In this document: piece after piece, positions 62,586-64,000 of the stretch | How positions within the stretch are numbered: position 1 is the stretch's first letter | How the letters are laid out: every line of letters starts with the position of its first letter | Source: DATBSL01 sp963729875 | GTDB lineage: Bacteria > Acidobacteriota > Vicinamibacteria > Fen-336 | Length of the DNA: 64,000 bases | Reading direction: 5' to 3' | Assembly: GCA_963729875.1 (NCBI GenBank) | Contig: CAVSPR010000005.1 | Coordinates: 310,001-374,000 of the forward strand | Notes under the pieces: generated by a model | What the model was told of the DNA's origin: nothing | What the model saw: the letters and a program-made list of their open reading frames with translations, nothing else | Database searches by the model: none | Program-made: the position numbers and the translations under genes

Positions 62586-64000
62586 CAGGTGCGGCGGGTC
62601 GCCAGGCTGGCGACGACCGTGATCAGCTCGGCCGGCTGCACGGGCTTGGGCAGGTGCATCTGGAAGCCGGCGCGCAGCGCCCGCAGACGGTCCTCCGTGC
62701 GCGCGTAGGCCGTCAAGGCCGCCGCCGGCACTGACCCGCCTTGCTGAGATGGCCGCAGGCGCAGCTCCCGGATGAGCTGGTAGCCGTCGGTGCCCGGCAT
62801 CTCGATGTCGCTCAGGAGCACGTCGATCCGCTCCTTCGCCAGGACGTCGAGCGCCTCGCGCGCGGAAGACACGGCCTCGACGAGGGCGCCCTGACCCTCG
62901 AGCACCTTCGCCACGAGCGCCCGCGCATCGTCGTCGTCCTCCACGATCAGCACCCGGATGCCCGTGAGGTCGGGCGCGTCCTCCAGCCCGACGCTCCGGT
63001 CCGCCTGCGAGTAGACGCGCCCGTCGGCAGACGCGGCCGTCACGGGGGAACGGGGGAACTTTACCGTGAACGTGGAGCCCTGGCCAGCCCCGGGGCTCTC
63101 GGCCTGGATGCTGCCGCCGTGCAGCTCGACCAGCTGTCTCGCGATGGCGAGGCCCAGGCCCAGGCCGCGGACGGCGCGCGTGCTCGACGAGTCTCTCTGG
63201 CTGAAGCGGTTGAAGACGTGAGGCAGGAACACCGCGTCGATGCCCACGCCGGTGTCGGCGACCGCGACCTCGACCTGCGAGCCGACGGACTGGACGCTCA
63301 CCCGGACCCGGCCGCTCTTCGGGGTGAACTTCACGGCGTTGGACAGCAGGTTCCAGAACACCTGCTGGAGGCGCTCGGGATCGCCCATGACGGAGCTTCC
63401 CGCGGGGTCCTGGATGAGCTGGAGGAGAACGCTCTTGGCGTTGGCCGCGGGCGTCACCGTCCCGATCGCCGCCCCCACGACGGAGCCGATCTCCACGGGC
63501 TGGAGACTGAGCTGAAGCTTGCCCGTCACGATCCGCGACACGTCGAGCAGCTGGTCGATGATCTGGTTCTGCGCGTTGGCGTTCCGGATGATCGTGTCGA
63601 CGGCAGTGCCGACCTCGTCGGGAGGGAGCTGGCCGCCCTGGATCAGGTAGGCCCAGCCGACGATCGCGGTCAGTGGAGTCCGCAGCTCGTGCGAGAGGGT
63701 GGCCAGGAACTCGTCCTTCACCCGGCCGGCCGCCTCGGCCACCCGGCGCGCCTCCTGCGCCTCACGGTAGAGGTGCGCGTTGTCGACGGCGATGGCCGCG
63801 TGGGCCGCGAGGCCGGCGGTCAGGCGCTCGTCGCGGACATGGAAGACCCCGGGGTTCGGGTGCCCGAAGAACAGACCGCCCAGCAGGTCGCCGGTACCGG
63901 AGCGCACGGGCGCCGCGAGATAGCTCCGGGCCGGCGAAAGGCCGGGCGGCATCTGCCTGAAGGGAAGGTTCTGGCCAAAGCGAGGGTCGCAGGCGAGGTC
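62585..64000 (-). CDS. hybrid sensor kinase (GAF-HisKA-HATPase-REC), N-terminus outside window
   Basis: At least 471 residues; the frame is open to the right edge. A GAF-type domain (DLACDPRFGQN, GGLFFGHPNPGVF) precedes HisKA (TLSHELRTPLTAIVGW), HATPase (DTGVGI; GLGLGLAIA) and a receiver (RVLIVEDDDDARAL; DVLLSDIEMPGTDG). The upstream part may hold further PAS/GAF domains. It is the first visible gene of the kinase-kinase-activator operon, and only its distal end is in view. Confidence 0.93.
   Translation of the reverse strand, partial: DLACDPRFGQNLPFRQMPPGLSPARSYLAAPVRSGTGDLLGGLFFGHPNPGVFHVRDERLTAGLAAHAAIAVDNAHLYREAQEARRVAEAAGRVKDEFLATLSHELRTPLTAIVGWAYLIQGGQLPPDEVGTAVDTIIRNANAQNQIIDQLLDVSRIVTGKLQLSLQPVEIGSVVGAAIGTVTPAANAKSVLLQLIQDPAGSSVMGDPERLQQVFWNLLSNAVKFTPKSGRVRVSVQSVGSQVEVAVADTGVGIDAVFLPHVFNRFSQRDSSSTRAVRGLGLGLAIARQLVELHGGSIQAESPGAGQGSTFTVKFPRSPVTAASADGRVYSQADRSVGLEDAPDLTGIRVLIVEDDDDARALVAKVLEGQGALVEAVSSAREALDVLAKERIDVLLSDIEMPGTDGYQLIRELRLRPSQQGGSVPAAALTAYARTEDRLRALRAGFQMHLPKPVQPAELITVVASLATRRT

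Overview
The window is a roughly 70% GC bacterial chromosome segment with strong G/C third-position bias and mostly short intergenic gaps. It carries many regulators and secreted enzymes. The gene repertoire fits Acidobacteriota or a similar soil or sediment lineage best: MacB-type permease pairs, a HAF-repeat protein, a helix-turn-helix/TPR regulator opening with SWKEIAAYLGR, a TIGR03118 protein, and B12-binding radical SAM proteins. This is inference from gene content; there is no rRNA to anchor it. I see no prophage, insertion sequence or CRISPR array.

Layout. 1-2.5 kb: tail of a MacB/FtsX-type ABC exporter locus (one partial permease, one frameshifted permease) and a Yip1-like membrane protein. 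2.5-6.6 kb: tRNA-Arg(ACG) and a three-gene periplasmic molybdenum hydroxylase of PaoABC type. 6.7-14.2 kb: a PQQ beta-propeller remnant, a B12 radical SAM protein, a membrane-anchored redoxin with an in-frame TGA that looks like selenocysteine, a multicopper oxidase, a cytochrome c, an NmrA-like protein and a haem/copper-type lipoprotein. 14.3-26.2 kb: glycerol dehydrogenase, HAF-repeat protein, SRPBCC-ArsR operon, thioesterase, secreted metalloprotease, aldehyde dehydrogenase, bicupin and a membrane TPR protein. 26.2-34.7 kb: a receiver-ATPase protein, a GH9 cellulase, a large hybrid kinase, an oxidoreductase, a hydrolase and a cold-shock gene with a long leader.

34.7-55.9 kb is carbohydrate-centred: a very large cyclic beta-glucan synthase gene (frameshifted at a GA repeat) translationally coupled to an HPF/RaiA-like gene, and a gnd-zwf-GH15 operon linking glucan hydrolysis to the oxidative pentose phosphate route. 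A LysR-type regulator is divergent from gnd. The promoter regions of the two operons share a conserved block of about 85 bp, which suggests common control. 55.9-64 kb holds a TIGR03118 protein, a small membrane protein behind a good sigma-54 promoter, stress-type enzymes, and a phosphorelay of two hybrid kinases plus an NtrC-class sigma-54 activator.

The strongest items for follow-up are the probable selenoprotein with a SECIS-like hairpin, the duplicated promoter block shared by the two carbohydrate operons, and the sigma-54 promoter with an upstream palindrome that recurs at the activator gene. There are three pairs of short diverged direct repeats (about 50-85 bp) in which one copy sits at a gene or gene start and the other is intergenic. 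Several single-base frameshifts may be assembly errors or real decay.
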